DNA of 64,000 nt. Origin: Gryllotalpicola protaetiae. GTDB taxonomy: Bacteria; Actinomycetota; Actinomycetes; Actinomycetales; Microbacteriaceae. Location: NCBI RefSeq assembly GCF_003627055.1, contig NZ_CP032624.1, positions 496,001 to 560,000 on the forward strand, in the 5' to 3' direction. The translations under genes and the position numbers were made by a program. The notes below the pieces were generated by a model, which made no database searches, was not told the DNA's origin, and saw only the letters and a list, made by a program, of their open reading frames with translations. Within the stretch, counting starts at the first letter, position 1, and each line of letters opens with the position of its first letter. Shown piece by piece: positions 16,077 to 23,763 of the stretch.

Positions 16077-16961
16077 GTGATCCTTCGCCTCGACCCTGCC
16101 GTGCCCGTGGTGTGGCGCTCGCCCACCGCGGTGCAGCTTGGGGTCGACCCCGTCGTGTGCGTGTTCGACGGGGTGAGCTATGCGACCGAGCGGCTGCTCG
16201 CGGCCCTCGCGGTCGGCGTGCCCGGGGAAGGGCTCGAGGTCGTCGCCGAGGCCGCAGGGGTCGGGGCCGAGTACAGCGAGGCGCTGCTCGAGGCAGTACG
16301 GCCCGCGCTGCTCGACGCGGCCGCGGCGCGCCCCGCCCAGGCGCCCGGCCCGGCCACGCTGCGCGTCGCGGTCGACGGCGGCGGCCCGGCCGCAGGGCAG
16401 CTCGCCGAGGTGCTCTCGGGGCTCGGCGTGCGGCTCGTCGACGCGCTGCCCGCACTCGGCGACGAGACGGATGCCGCGGTGCTGCTCGGCTCCTACGCGA
16501 TCGCGACCGGCAGGCACAGCGCCTGGCTGCGCCGCGACGTGCCGCACCTCGGCGTGGTCTTCGGCGAGCGCGGGGCTCGCATCGGCCCGTTCGTCGAGCC
16601 GGGGCTCGGCCCGTGCCTCGCCTGCCTCGACCTTGAGCGGGCCGACCAGGATCCGGCATGGCCGGTGATCGCGGCGCAGCTCACGGCGAAGAGATCGCCT
16701 GTCGAGGGCGGGCGGTTCGCGGCATCCGTCGTCCTGCGCGCGGTGGGCGAACTGCTCGCGCACCTGCAGGGCGGCTCACGCGAGCTGGTGGGCGCGACCC
16801 TCGAACTGCGCCCAGACGGCGGCGAGACGCTCGTCAGGCACGCGCCGCACGCTCGATGCGGCTGCCGAGCTCTGCCAGGAAGCGAGACGGCTGACGTGCG
16901 GCAGCTCGCCCCGTTCCGGTCTCGGCCCAGCTCAGCCGCAGCCGCCGTCTCGCTCGCGTGA
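16077..16961 (+). CDS. Orphan ThiF/cyclodehydratase-like protein (TOMM leader-binding type)
   Basis: A 294-residue protein resembling the ocin-ThiF-like proteins that bind leader peptides in azole-modified peptide pathways. The paired cysteines GPCLACL (about 178-184) and HARCGC (about 258-263) match the zinc tetrathiolate of that family, and the middle (VLLGSYAIATGRHSAWLRRD) is the degenerate E1-like part. No precursor peptide, YcaO partner or oxidase is nearby, so a peptide product is not expected; related orphans are seen in actinobacteria next to uvrD and nudC, as here. The GTG start follows GATGCT by 6 nt. Its last 128 bp overlap the convergent helicase gene. Confidence 0.65.
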   Translation: MILRLDPAVPVVWRSPTAVQLGVDPVVCVFDGVSYATERLLAALAVGVPGEGLEVVAEAAGVGAEYSEALLEAVRPALLDAAAARPAQAPGPATLRVAVDGGGPAAGQLAEVLSGLGVRLVDALPALGDETDAAVLLGSYAIATGRHSAWLRRDVPHLGVVFGERGARIGPFVEPGLGPCLACLDLERADQDPAWPVIAAQLTAKRSPVEGGRFAASVVLRAVGELLAHLQGGSRELVGATLELRPDGGETLVRHAPHARCGCRALPGSETADVRQLAPFRSRPSSAAAAVSLA

Positions 16962-18528
16962 TGCCGACGTAGAGCAGACGGCGCTCTTCATCGACCTGCT
17001 CGAAGGTCGTCGCGTAGGAGATCGGCACGAGGCCTTCGGCGAGCCCGATGATGTGCACCTCGTCCCACTCGAGGCCCTTCGCGCTGTGCAGCGTCGCGAG
17101 CGTGACGGCGCGCACGGTCGGCTCGTGCTGGCTCGCCTGGCGCTCGAGAAGCTCGTCGGTGAAGCGGCGGAAGCTCGTGCCGGGGGCCGCCTGGTCGGCG
17201 AGCGTCATGAGCGCGTTCAGGCTCTCCCACCGGTCGCGCACGGCGCCCGCGCCCTCGGGAGGGCTCTGACTCCAGCCGAGCGACCGCAGCACGTCGGAGA
17301 CCGACTTGAACAGCGGCTCGCCGCTGACCGTCACAGAGGCGGCGCGCAGCGACAGCACCGCCTGCTTCACCTCTGGCAGATCGAAGAACCGCTGAGCACC
17401 GTGGACGCGGTACGGCACGCCCGCCTGCGTGAGCGCCGCCTCGAGCGCCTGCGACTGCACGTTGAAGCGGTAGAGCACGGCGATCGACTCGGGCGCGGTG
17501 CCCGCGGCGATCGAGGCGGTGATGGATGCCGCGACGGCAGCCGCCTCGGACGCGTCGGTCGGATGGCCGGCCACGGCGGGTGTGGGAGCCGGCTCCGGCT
17601 GGGCGGCATGCAGCACGAGGGACCCCTGGCGGCCGCGCATCAGCTCGTTGGCCGCCGCGACGACCGGCGCCGTCGAGCGGTAGTTCTGCTCGAGGCGCAC
17701 CACGGTGGCGTCCTCCCACCGGCGCTCGAAACCGAGCAGGAATCCGCTCGATGCCCCGGCGAAGGTGTAGATCGTCTGGCTGGCATCGCCGACGACGCAC
17801 AGGTCGCGGCGGTCGCCGAGCCACAGCTCGAGCAGCTGCTGCTGCAGCGGCGAGACGTCCTGGTACTCGTCGACGACGAAGAAGCGGTACTGCTCGCGCA
17901 CCTGCATCGCGACCGTCGGCTCGGACTCGATCATGCCGGCCGTCGCGAGCAGCACGTCCTCGAAGTCGATCTGCTTGCGCTCGTCCTTGAGGGTCTCGTA
18001 GCCGGCCATGAGGTCGGCGAGCTGCTCGGGCTTCAGGTTTCCTGGCGCCGGCCTGCCGGCCTTCGCGTACGCCTCGATGCCGAGGCCGCTCACCTTGCGA
18101 TACTCGATCTCGGCTGCGGCATCGCGCAGCGTCGCGGTGTCGAGCTTCAGCTTCAGCAGCTGCGCGGCCTGCCCGAGCAGCCGCGCTTTCCCCGGCAGCA
18201 GCTCGGGCGCACGACCGCCGGCGACGACCGGCCAGAAGTGGTTCAGCTGGGCGAGGGCCGCCGCGTGGAAGGTGCGCGCCTGCACCCCGCCTGCGCCGAG
18301 CTGGCGCAGCCTGCCGCGCAGCTCGGCCGCCGCCCGGTTCGTGAACGTGAGCGCCATGACCCGGTTCGGCGCGTAGGCCCCGGTGGCGACCCCGTAGGCG
18401 ATGCGGTGCGTGATCGCGCGGGTCTTGCCCGTGCCGGCTCCCGCCAGGATGCAGACGGGCCCGAGCAGCGCCTCGGCCGCGACCCGCTGCTCGGCGTCGA
18501 GGCCGGCGAGAAGGTCGTCGGGGGTCAC
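16834..18528 (-). CDS. UvrD/PcrA-type DNA helicase (short form)
   Basis: A 564-residue superfamily 1 helicase. Motif I is AGAGTGKTRAI (about 26-36), motif II VVDEYQDVSPLQ, motif III VVGDASQTIYTFAG, motif IV RLEQNYRST, and motifs V-VI TLHSAKGLEWD and VGITRARRRL. It unwinds DNA 3' to 5' using ATP in repair. It is shorter than UvrD (about 700) and lacks a C-terminal HRDC or Tudor region. Start is the GTG at 18526-18528, whose GTGA overlaps the nudC stop; an upstream frame is only a shadow of nudC. It is translationally coupled to nudC, as in mycobacteria where these genes are close. Its 3' end overlaps a convergent gene by 128 bp. Confidence 0.92.
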   Translation of the reverse strand: MTPDDLLAGLDAEQRVAAEALLGPVCILAGAGTGKTRAITHRIAYGVATGAYAPNRVMALTFTNRAAAELRGRLRQLGAGGVQARTFHAAALAQLNHFWPVVAGGRAPELLPGKARLLGQAAQLLKLKLDTATLRDAAAEIEYRKVSGLGIEAYAKAGRPAPGNLKPEQLADLMAGYETLKDERKQIDFEDVLLATAGMIESEPTVAMQVREQYRFFVVDEYQDVSPLQQQLLELWLGDRRDLCVVGDASQTIYTFAGASSGFLLGFERRWEDATVVRLEQNYRSTAPVVAAANELMRGRQGSLVLHAAQPEPAPTPAVAGHPTDASEAAAVAASITASIAAGTAPESIAVLYRFNVQSQALEAALTQAGVPYRVHGAQRFFDLPEVKQAVLSLRAASVTVSGEPLFKSVSDVLRSLGWSQSPPEGAGAVRDRWESLNALMTLADQAAPGTSFRRFTDELLERQASQHEPTVRAVTLATLHSAKGLEWDEVHIIGLAEGLVPISYATTFEQVDEERRLLYVGITRARRRLRLSWAETGTGRAAARQPSRFLAELGSRIERAARA

Positions 18529-19472
18529 GGGGCGATTCGCCCCTGCCGCGGCGCCTCGCTCAGCGGGCCGCCGTACCACTCCGCGATGATGGCGTGCGCG
18601 ATCGACGCCGACATCGGCAGCTTCAGGTCGTCGCGCTCGGCCCACAGCTCGTCGCGGGTGAACCAGCGCACCGCCAGGATCTCCTGCCCGTCGGGGCGGG
18701 TCGGCACCTCGCCCTGCGCGACGGCGCGGGCCTCGAAGCCGATCATGACGGATGCCGGGAAGGGCCACGGCTGCGAACCGAGGTACCTCGGGCGGGTGCA
18801 CACGACGCCGGCCTCTTCATGCACCTCGCGGATGACGGCCGCCTCGAACGGCTCCCCGGGCTCGACGAAGCCCGCGAGGATCGACCAGCGGTTGTTCTCC
18901 CACATGGCGTTGCTGCCGAGCAGGATGCGGTCGGCGTCGTCGAGCACCCGCACGATGATCGCCGGGTCGGTGCGCGGGAAGACCTCTTTGCCGTCGACGA
19001 AGCAGCGGCGCACCCAGCCGCCCTGCTCGACCACGGTCGGGGTGCCGCAACGCGGGCAGTGCGTGTGCGACTCGTGCCAGTTCGCGATAGCGACCGCCTC
19101 GACGAACAGGGCGTAGTCGACCTCGCCGAGGTCGGCTCCCGCTTCGCGCAGGCCCACCCAGCGGGACTGGTCGGGCTCGAGCTCGACGGCCGCGGCATCC
19201 GTCAGGGTAACCGCGATGACCGGGATGCCGCTCGCCACCGTGCGGCCCAGATAGACGCGCAGGAGCGCTGCGGTCTGGCGGTCGGGAGTGATCAGGTCGA
19301 GGGCCCGTTCTCCCTCCGCAGTCGTCGTCAGCGCCTTGCCGCGCCACAGGGGAAGCAGCCGGGTCGCCGGGTCGGCCAGCAGCTCGTCGAACAGCTCGGG
19401 GCGGGCGCGCCGCTCAGCGTCGCGATCGACGACGAGACCGGTGAGCGGCTCGAGCGCCGTGCGACGTGTCAT
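18525..19472 (-). CDS. nudC: NAD(+)/NADH pyrophosphatase (Nudix hydrolase)
   Basis: A 315-residue NudC-type protein. The Nudix box runs from GFVEPGEPFEAAVIREVHEE, and the NudC hallmark SQPWPFPASVMIGF follows it. The zinc ribbon begins with CPRCGTP, but its second half reads RRCFVDGKEVFPRTDP with only one Cys, so a complete four-Cys zinc site is not visible. NudC splits NADH into NMNH and AMP and in other bacteria removes NAD caps from RNA. ATG 19472 has GAAGGG 6 nt upstream. The gene heads a pair with the helicase and is divergent from the pseudokinase gene. Confidence 0.9.
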   Translation of the reverse strand: MTRRTALEPLTGLVVDRDAERRARPELFDELLADPATRLLPLWRGKALTTTAEGERALDLITPDRQTAALLRVYLGRTVASGIPVIAVTLTDAAAVELEPDQSRWVGLREAGADLGEVDYALFVEAVAIANWHESHTHCPRCGTPTVVEQGGWVRRCFVDGKEVFPRTDPAIIVRVLDDADRILLGSNAMWENNRWSILAGFVEPGEPFEAAVIREVHEEAGVVCTRPRYLGSQPWPFPASVMIGFEARAVAQGEVPTRPDGQEILAVRWFTRDELWAERDDLKLPMSASIAHAIIAEWYGGPLSEAPRQGRIAP

Positions 19473-19497
19473 CCGTGTCCCTTCGAGGGCGCGGGCC

Positions 19498-19503
19498 TAC
19501 CCT
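19498..19503 (+). promoter_or_regulatory. Leaderless promoter -10 box of the phosphotransferase-like gene
   Basis: TACCCT lies 7 nt before the ATG at 19511. The spacer GAGGGGC could also act as a ribosome site, so both modes are possible. Confidence 0.5.
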
Positions 19504-19510
19504 GAGGGGC

Positions 19511-20566
19511 ATGGCCAGAACCCCATTCACTCTAGCCGCGCTCTCCACGGCGGCGGTTCCCGGCCTGGAGGTGGTCGCGACCCGCGAGCACACGACGGGG
19601 GAACACGGTGACTACGACGCCGCGATCATGCAGGTGGCCGACGGGCGCGAGCTCATCATCCGCGTCCCGCGCACGCAGGCGGCGGAGACCGAGCAGGCCG
19701 CGGACCTCATCGCGCTGGGGGCGATGACAGGCGGAATCCGCTCGCGCCTGCCGTTCGAGCTGCCGACCGCGCTCGGGCAGGCGCCCTTCGACGGCTCGCG
19801 CGCCGTCGTCTACGACTTCCTGCCGGGGCGCCCGCTCGAGCTCGACCGGGTGCACGGCGAGATCGCGGTCTCCGCCGGGCAGGCGGTCGCGGCGATCCAT
19901 TCGCTGCCGACCGGCTTCGTGCTCGACGCCGGCCTGCCCCAGCAGAGCGCCGACGACGCGCAGCGCGCCGTGCTGTCTGTCATCGACCGCGCACAGGCGA
20001 CCGGCTCGCTTCCCGCAGCGCTGCGCGCCCGCTGGAACCAGGCGGCCGCAGACGAGTCGCTCTGGCAGTTCGTGCCAACGGTCATCAACGGGGCGTTGTC
20101 GGCCGACTCCCTGCTCGTCGACGAGGCCGCAGTGCGCGCCGTGATCGGCTGGTCGGCACTGTCGATCGGCGACCCGGCGCGCGACCTCGCCTGGGTGATG
20201 GGCGCCCAGCCCGAAGCCGCCGAGGCGGTGTTCTCGTGGTACGAGATGGGTCGTCAGGCGTCCACCGACCCTCGCCTGCAGCACCGGGCCCTGCTGCACG
20301 CCGAGCTCGACCTCGCCCGCTGGCTGCTGCACGGCCACGAACTTCACGATCAGGCGATCATCGCGGATGCCGAGGCGATGCTCGACACGCTCGTCGAGCG
20401 CGTCCACCAGAACGGCGTCGACCCTCTCGAGCAGGCGACCGTGCCCGTGCTCGACGCGGCGCAGGTCGAGGAGCTGCTCTCGGAGCGGCCGGTTCACTCC
20501 GACGGGCTGGCGCCGATCGACGAGAACGTCGACAGCCAGCGCTCTTCGAGCTCCGACGACGAGTAG
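19511..20566 (+). CDS. Aminoglycoside-phosphotransferase-fold protein, probable pseudokinase
   Basis: A 351-residue protein with the APH/choline-kinase fold: an N-lobe with ELIIRVPRTQAAETEQAADL, a hinge VVYDFLPGRPLE, and a C-lobe. The catalytic loop, HGDxxxxN in active kinases, reads NGALSADS (about 193-200), and the metal-binding IDW/E segment reads VIGWSALSIGDPARDLAW. Thus the catalytic Asp, the Asn and the DFG-like Asp are all replaced. It is therefore probably inactive as a kinase and may bind a ligand or partner. The tail after residue 300 is acidic and Ser-rich. It is divergent from nudC, and its end overlaps the convergent adnB by 73 bp. Confidence 0.75.
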   Translation: MARTPFTLAALSTAAVPGLEVVATREHTTGEHGDYDAAIMQVADGRELIIRVPRTQAAETEQAADLIALGAMTGGIRSRLPFELPTALGQAPFDGSRAVVYDFLPGRPLELDRVHGEIAVSAGQAVAAIHSLPTGFVLDAGLPQQSADDAQRAVLSVIDRAQATGSLPAALRARWNQAAADESLWQFVPTVINGALSADSLLVDEAAVRAVIGWSALSIGDPARDLAWVMGAQPEAAEAVFSWYEMGRQASTDPRLQHRALLHAELDLARWLLHGHELHDQAIIADAEAMLDTLVERVHQNGVDPLEQATVPVLDAAQVEELLSERPVHSDGLAPIDENVDSQRSSSSDDE

Positions 20567-23500
20567 ATGCGTTCGGGGCGGATGACCGCGTCGTCTGCCA
20601 CGAAGTAGAACACCGCGTCGATCGACTCGGGGTCTGCGCCGGTCCACGTGGCGTACGCGTGCCGGTAGAGCGCGAGCTGGAACTGCTTCCGCTCGAGATC
20701 GTCATCGTCGGCCGGCGCCTTGCCGGTCTTCCAGTCGACGATCTGCGTGCGGCCGCCAGGAAGCCGGTAGACCGCGTCGAGCTTGCAGACGAAGACGTGC
20801 CCGGCGAGCGGCGCGTGGATCTCGAGCTCGACCTCGACCGGTTTGAGGCTCGCCCACTCGCTGCGCTCGAAGGTCGCCTTCAGCTCGGCGAGGCGGTCGG
20901 CGTCTGCCTCGTTCTCGGGCGTCAGATCGTCGCGCTCGAACTCGGCTGCGTCGATGACCTCGGTCTGGCCGAACACCCCCGCGCGCTGCTCGACCCAGGC
21001 GTGGAAGAGCGTGCCGATGCGCGTCGCCTTGTACGGTCGCTCGGGCATCGGGCGGCTGAGGCTCTGCAGCGTTCCGACGGGGTCGCTGACGAAGTCCTTG
21101 TAACGGGAGGCGGGGATGCGCACGGGCGGCGGCGCAGGCTCGGCCCCGCCTCTGGTGCGCAGTTCGCGCAGCAGCAGCTCGAGCTCGTCGCGCCACGGCC
21201 CGGAGTCCCGAGCGGGGTCACCCGGCCCGAGCTCGAGGCGCGCGCGCACCGCGTCTGCGGCGGCGCGCACGGCCGCCTCGCGGCCGCGCAGTGGGTTCTT
21301 CGGCCACAGCACAGGGTCGGCGAGCTCGGCGTCGAGGGGATTCTCGTCGGAGTCGAGGTCGGGCACGGCATCCGCCGCGATCAGACCGCCCTCGCGCAGC
21401 TCGGTGACGTACGTGCTGGGGAGCCGCGGCTTGGTCTGACCGCCCCAGTACGAGCCGGAGAGCAGCAGCCGGTCGCGCGCGCGGGTGACGGCGACGTAGG
21501 CGAGACGCCGCTCCTCGTCGAGGTGGCGCTCGCGCAGTGCTCCCTTGAATTCCTCGAGATTCGCGAGGAACTCCTTCTGCGTCAGCGCCGAGCGCCATGC
21601 GAGCACCGGCAGTGCGCCGCGGTCGCCGCGGAAGTCAAACGGCAGCTTCCCGAAGCGCACCCAGCCGGCGCCGTCGCGGTACGAGTTCGGCAGCTCGTCG
21701 TCGACGAGGCGCGGAACGGCGACGAGGTCCCACTCGAGCCCCTTCGAGCCGTGGATCGTGAGCACCTGGACCGAGCCGGGCTCCGGCGCCTCGGTGCGGG
21801 GGCTGAACCGCTCGCGCCCCTCCGCCTCGTAGAGCCAGTCGAGGAAGGCGCGCACGCCCGCGCCGGTGTCATCGCTCGCGCTGAAGCCGCGCGCGAGCCC
21901 GAGGAACGCGTCGAGGCCGGCTTGGCCGCCGGTCGCCGACTCGTTCGCGCGCACCTCGATGTCGAGATTCAGCTCCTGGATGACGAGGGTGACGAGATCG
22001 AGCAGGTCGAGGCCGAGGCGCCCGCGCAGCTCGTCGAACTGCTTCGCCGCGGAGCGCAGCCGCTCGAGGCCGGCTGCCGAGAAGTCGGCGAGAGCGCCGT
22101 GCTCGGCGCGGGCCGTGCCGATGAAGTCGAGCGCCTCGACGATCGACGCACCCTCGTCTTCGGCGACAGAACCGCGCAGCTGCTGCCGCACCTCGCCGTC
22201 GAGCAGCTGCTGCCGGAAGTCGCGCCTCTCGAGCCAGCCGGCGAGGCCGCGCAGCGCTTGGAGGTCGCGCACCCCGATGCGCCAGCGCGCGCCCGCGAGC
22301 AGGCGCAGCAGCTCGCTGCCCGCGTCGGGGTCGACGAGCACCTTGAGCGCGCACACGAGGTCGACGACGGCCGGCTGCTCGAGCAGGCCGCCCAGCCCCA
22401 GCACGTGATAGCGGATGCCGGCATCGCGCAGCGCCCTCGTGAACACATCGGTCCTGCTCCAGGAGCGCATCAGCAGCGCGGCCGTCTGGGGCTCGTCGGC
22501 CGTGGCCGCGAACCGCGCACGGAACCATGCGGCGACGGCGGCCGCCTCATCGAGCACGGTCTGCTCGAAGCGCACCTCGACGCCGCCGACCGGCGCGTCG
22601 GCTCGGGCGTCGAGCCGCTCGACGTCGACCCGCGCCTTGGCGTTGAGCGGCGCGGCGATCAGGTTGGCCGCGTCGAGCACCGTGGTCGGATTCCGCCAGC
22701 TGATCGTCAGCGGGTACGTCGGCGCGATGCCGGGGCTGCCCGCGAAGGCCCGCGAGAAGTCGTCGAGATTGTCGGCGCTCGCCCCTCGCCAGCCGTAGAT
22801 CGACTGGTTCGGGTCGCCGACCGCCATCACCGGGTGCCTGGCGAAGAGCCCGGCGAGCAGATCGGTCTGGATGAACGAGGTGTCCTGGTATTCGTCGAGC
22901 AGCACGACCTTGAACCGCGACCGGTACTCCTCGGAGATCCCGGCGCCGCGGCGCTTCACGGCCTGCAGCGCGAACGCCACCTGGTCGCTGTACTCGATGA
23001 GCCCGCGGCGGCGCTTCTCGGCCGCGTATTCGACGGCGAGGTCGACGAGCAGCGGCAGGTCGCGCATGAGCACGACCGCCTCGACCGCCTTCGCCATGGA
23101 CGGGCTTCTGGTGCTGCCGGACGGCAGCTCGAGCAGATCCTGGAACTCGCCTGCGAGCCGCAGCACCGCCCCCGGGTCGGCGACGTCGTTGTCGCTCAGC
23201 GCGTGCGCGAGGTCGAGCACGGCGGTCGTGAGCTTGTCGAGGGAGTGCTCCGTCTCGAGCAGCCGCGGGTCCTCACTGCGGCCGACGACCATGCGGGCGA
23301 GGCGCCATGCGGCCGCCTCGCCGAGCAGCACGCCGTCGGCCTCGCGGCCGATCGCGAGGGCGTTCTCGCGGAAGAGCGCGTTGGCGAACGAGTTGTAGGT
23401 CGAGACGGTGGGCGCGTCGAGCGGGTCGTGACCGCCCGGGATCGCCCCGGCCGCCCGTAGCCGGTCGATGTGTCCGCGGATGCGTGCGGCGAGCTCGCCG

Positions 23501-23763
23501 GCCGCCTTGCGGGTGAAGGTGAGGCCGAGCACCTCACCCGGGGCGACGAGGCCGTTCGCGATCAGCCACACCACACGCGCCGCCATCGTCTCCGTCTTGC
23601 CGCTGCCCGCGCCCGCCACGACGAGGGCGGGCTCGGCGCCCGCCTCGATCACGGCGCGCTGCTGCGGCGTCGGCGAGTACACCTGCCCGAGCAGCCGCGC
23701 GACGTCGTCGGCGCTGCGCGTGGCCGTGCTCACATCGAAAGCCGGGCTGAGACCGCTCGTCAT
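20494..23763 (-). CDS. adnB: AdnB-like helicase-nuclease subunit
   Basis: A 1089-residue protein with a UvrD-type motor and a C-terminal RecB-type nuclease, matching AdnB in length and order. Motor motifs: GAGSGKTETMAARVV (about 51-65), LLDEYQDTSFIQ, GDPNQSIYGWRGA, LTIHGSKGLEWD and VAVTRARDRLLLS. The nuclease core IVDWKTGKAP (about 1005-1014) and QLALYRHAY follow, with KLDAVYRLPG upstream. In mycobacteria AdnA-AdnB resects double-strand ends for recombination and AdnB is the driving motor. The ATG overlaps the stop of the adnA gene (ATGA), so the subunits are coupled. The 3' end overlaps the convergent pseudokinase gene. Confidence 0.9.
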   Translation of the reverse strand: MTSGLSPAFDVSTATRSADDVARLLGQVYSPTPQQRAVIEAGAEPALVVAGAGSGKTETMAARVVWLIANGLVAPGEVLGLTFTRKAAGELAARIRGHIDRLRAAGAIPGGHDPLDAPTVSTYNSFANALFRENALAIGREADGVLLGEAAAWRLARMVVGRSEDPRLLETEHSLDKLTTAVLDLAHALSDNDVADPGAVLRLAGEFQDLLELPSGSTRSPSMAKAVEAVVLMRDLPLLVDLAVEYAAEKRRRGLIEYSDQVAFALQAVKRRGAGISEEYRSRFKVVLLDEYQDTSFIQTDLLAGLFARHPVMAVGDPNQSIYGWRGASADNLDDFSRAFAGSPGIAPTYPLTISWRNPTTVLDAANLIAAPLNAKARVDVERLDARADAPVGGVEVRFEQTVLDEAAAVAAWFRARFAATADEPQTAALLMRSWSRTDVFTRALRDAGIRYHVLGLGGLLEQPAVVDLVCALKVLVDPDAGSELLRLLAGARWRIGVRDLQALRGLAGWLERRDFRQQLLDGEVRQQLRGSVAEDEGASIVEALDFIGTARAEHGALADFSAAGLERLRSAAKQFDELRGRLGLDLLDLVTLVIQELNLDIEVRANESATGGQAGLDAFLGLARGFSASDDTGAGVRAFLDWLYEAEGRERFSPRTEAPEPGSVQVLTIHGSKGLEWDLVAVPRLVDDELPNSYRDGAGWVRFGKLPFDFRGDRGALPVLAWRSALTQKEFLANLEEFKGALRERHLDEERRLAYVAVTRARDRLLLSGSYWGGQTKPRLPSTYVTELREGGLIAADAVPDLDSDENPLDAELADPVLWPKNPLRGREAAVRAAADAVRARLELGPGDPARDSGPWRDELELLLRELRTRGGAEPAPPPVRIPASRYKDFVSDPVGTLQSLSRPMPERPYKATRIGTLFHAWVEQRAGVFGQTEVIDAAEFERDDLTPENEADADRLAELKATFERSEWASLKPVEVELEIHAPLAGHVFVCKLDAVYRLPGGRTQIVDWKTGKAPADDDDLERKQFQLALYRHAYATWTGADPESIDAVFYFVADDAVIRPERIYSSSELEERWLSTFSSIGASPSE

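Noticed and set aside
20236-23460. A 1074-codon open frame opposite adnB
   Set aside because: It is a shadow of adnB. No domain or ribosome site is seen, and adnB has all helicase and nuclease motifs.
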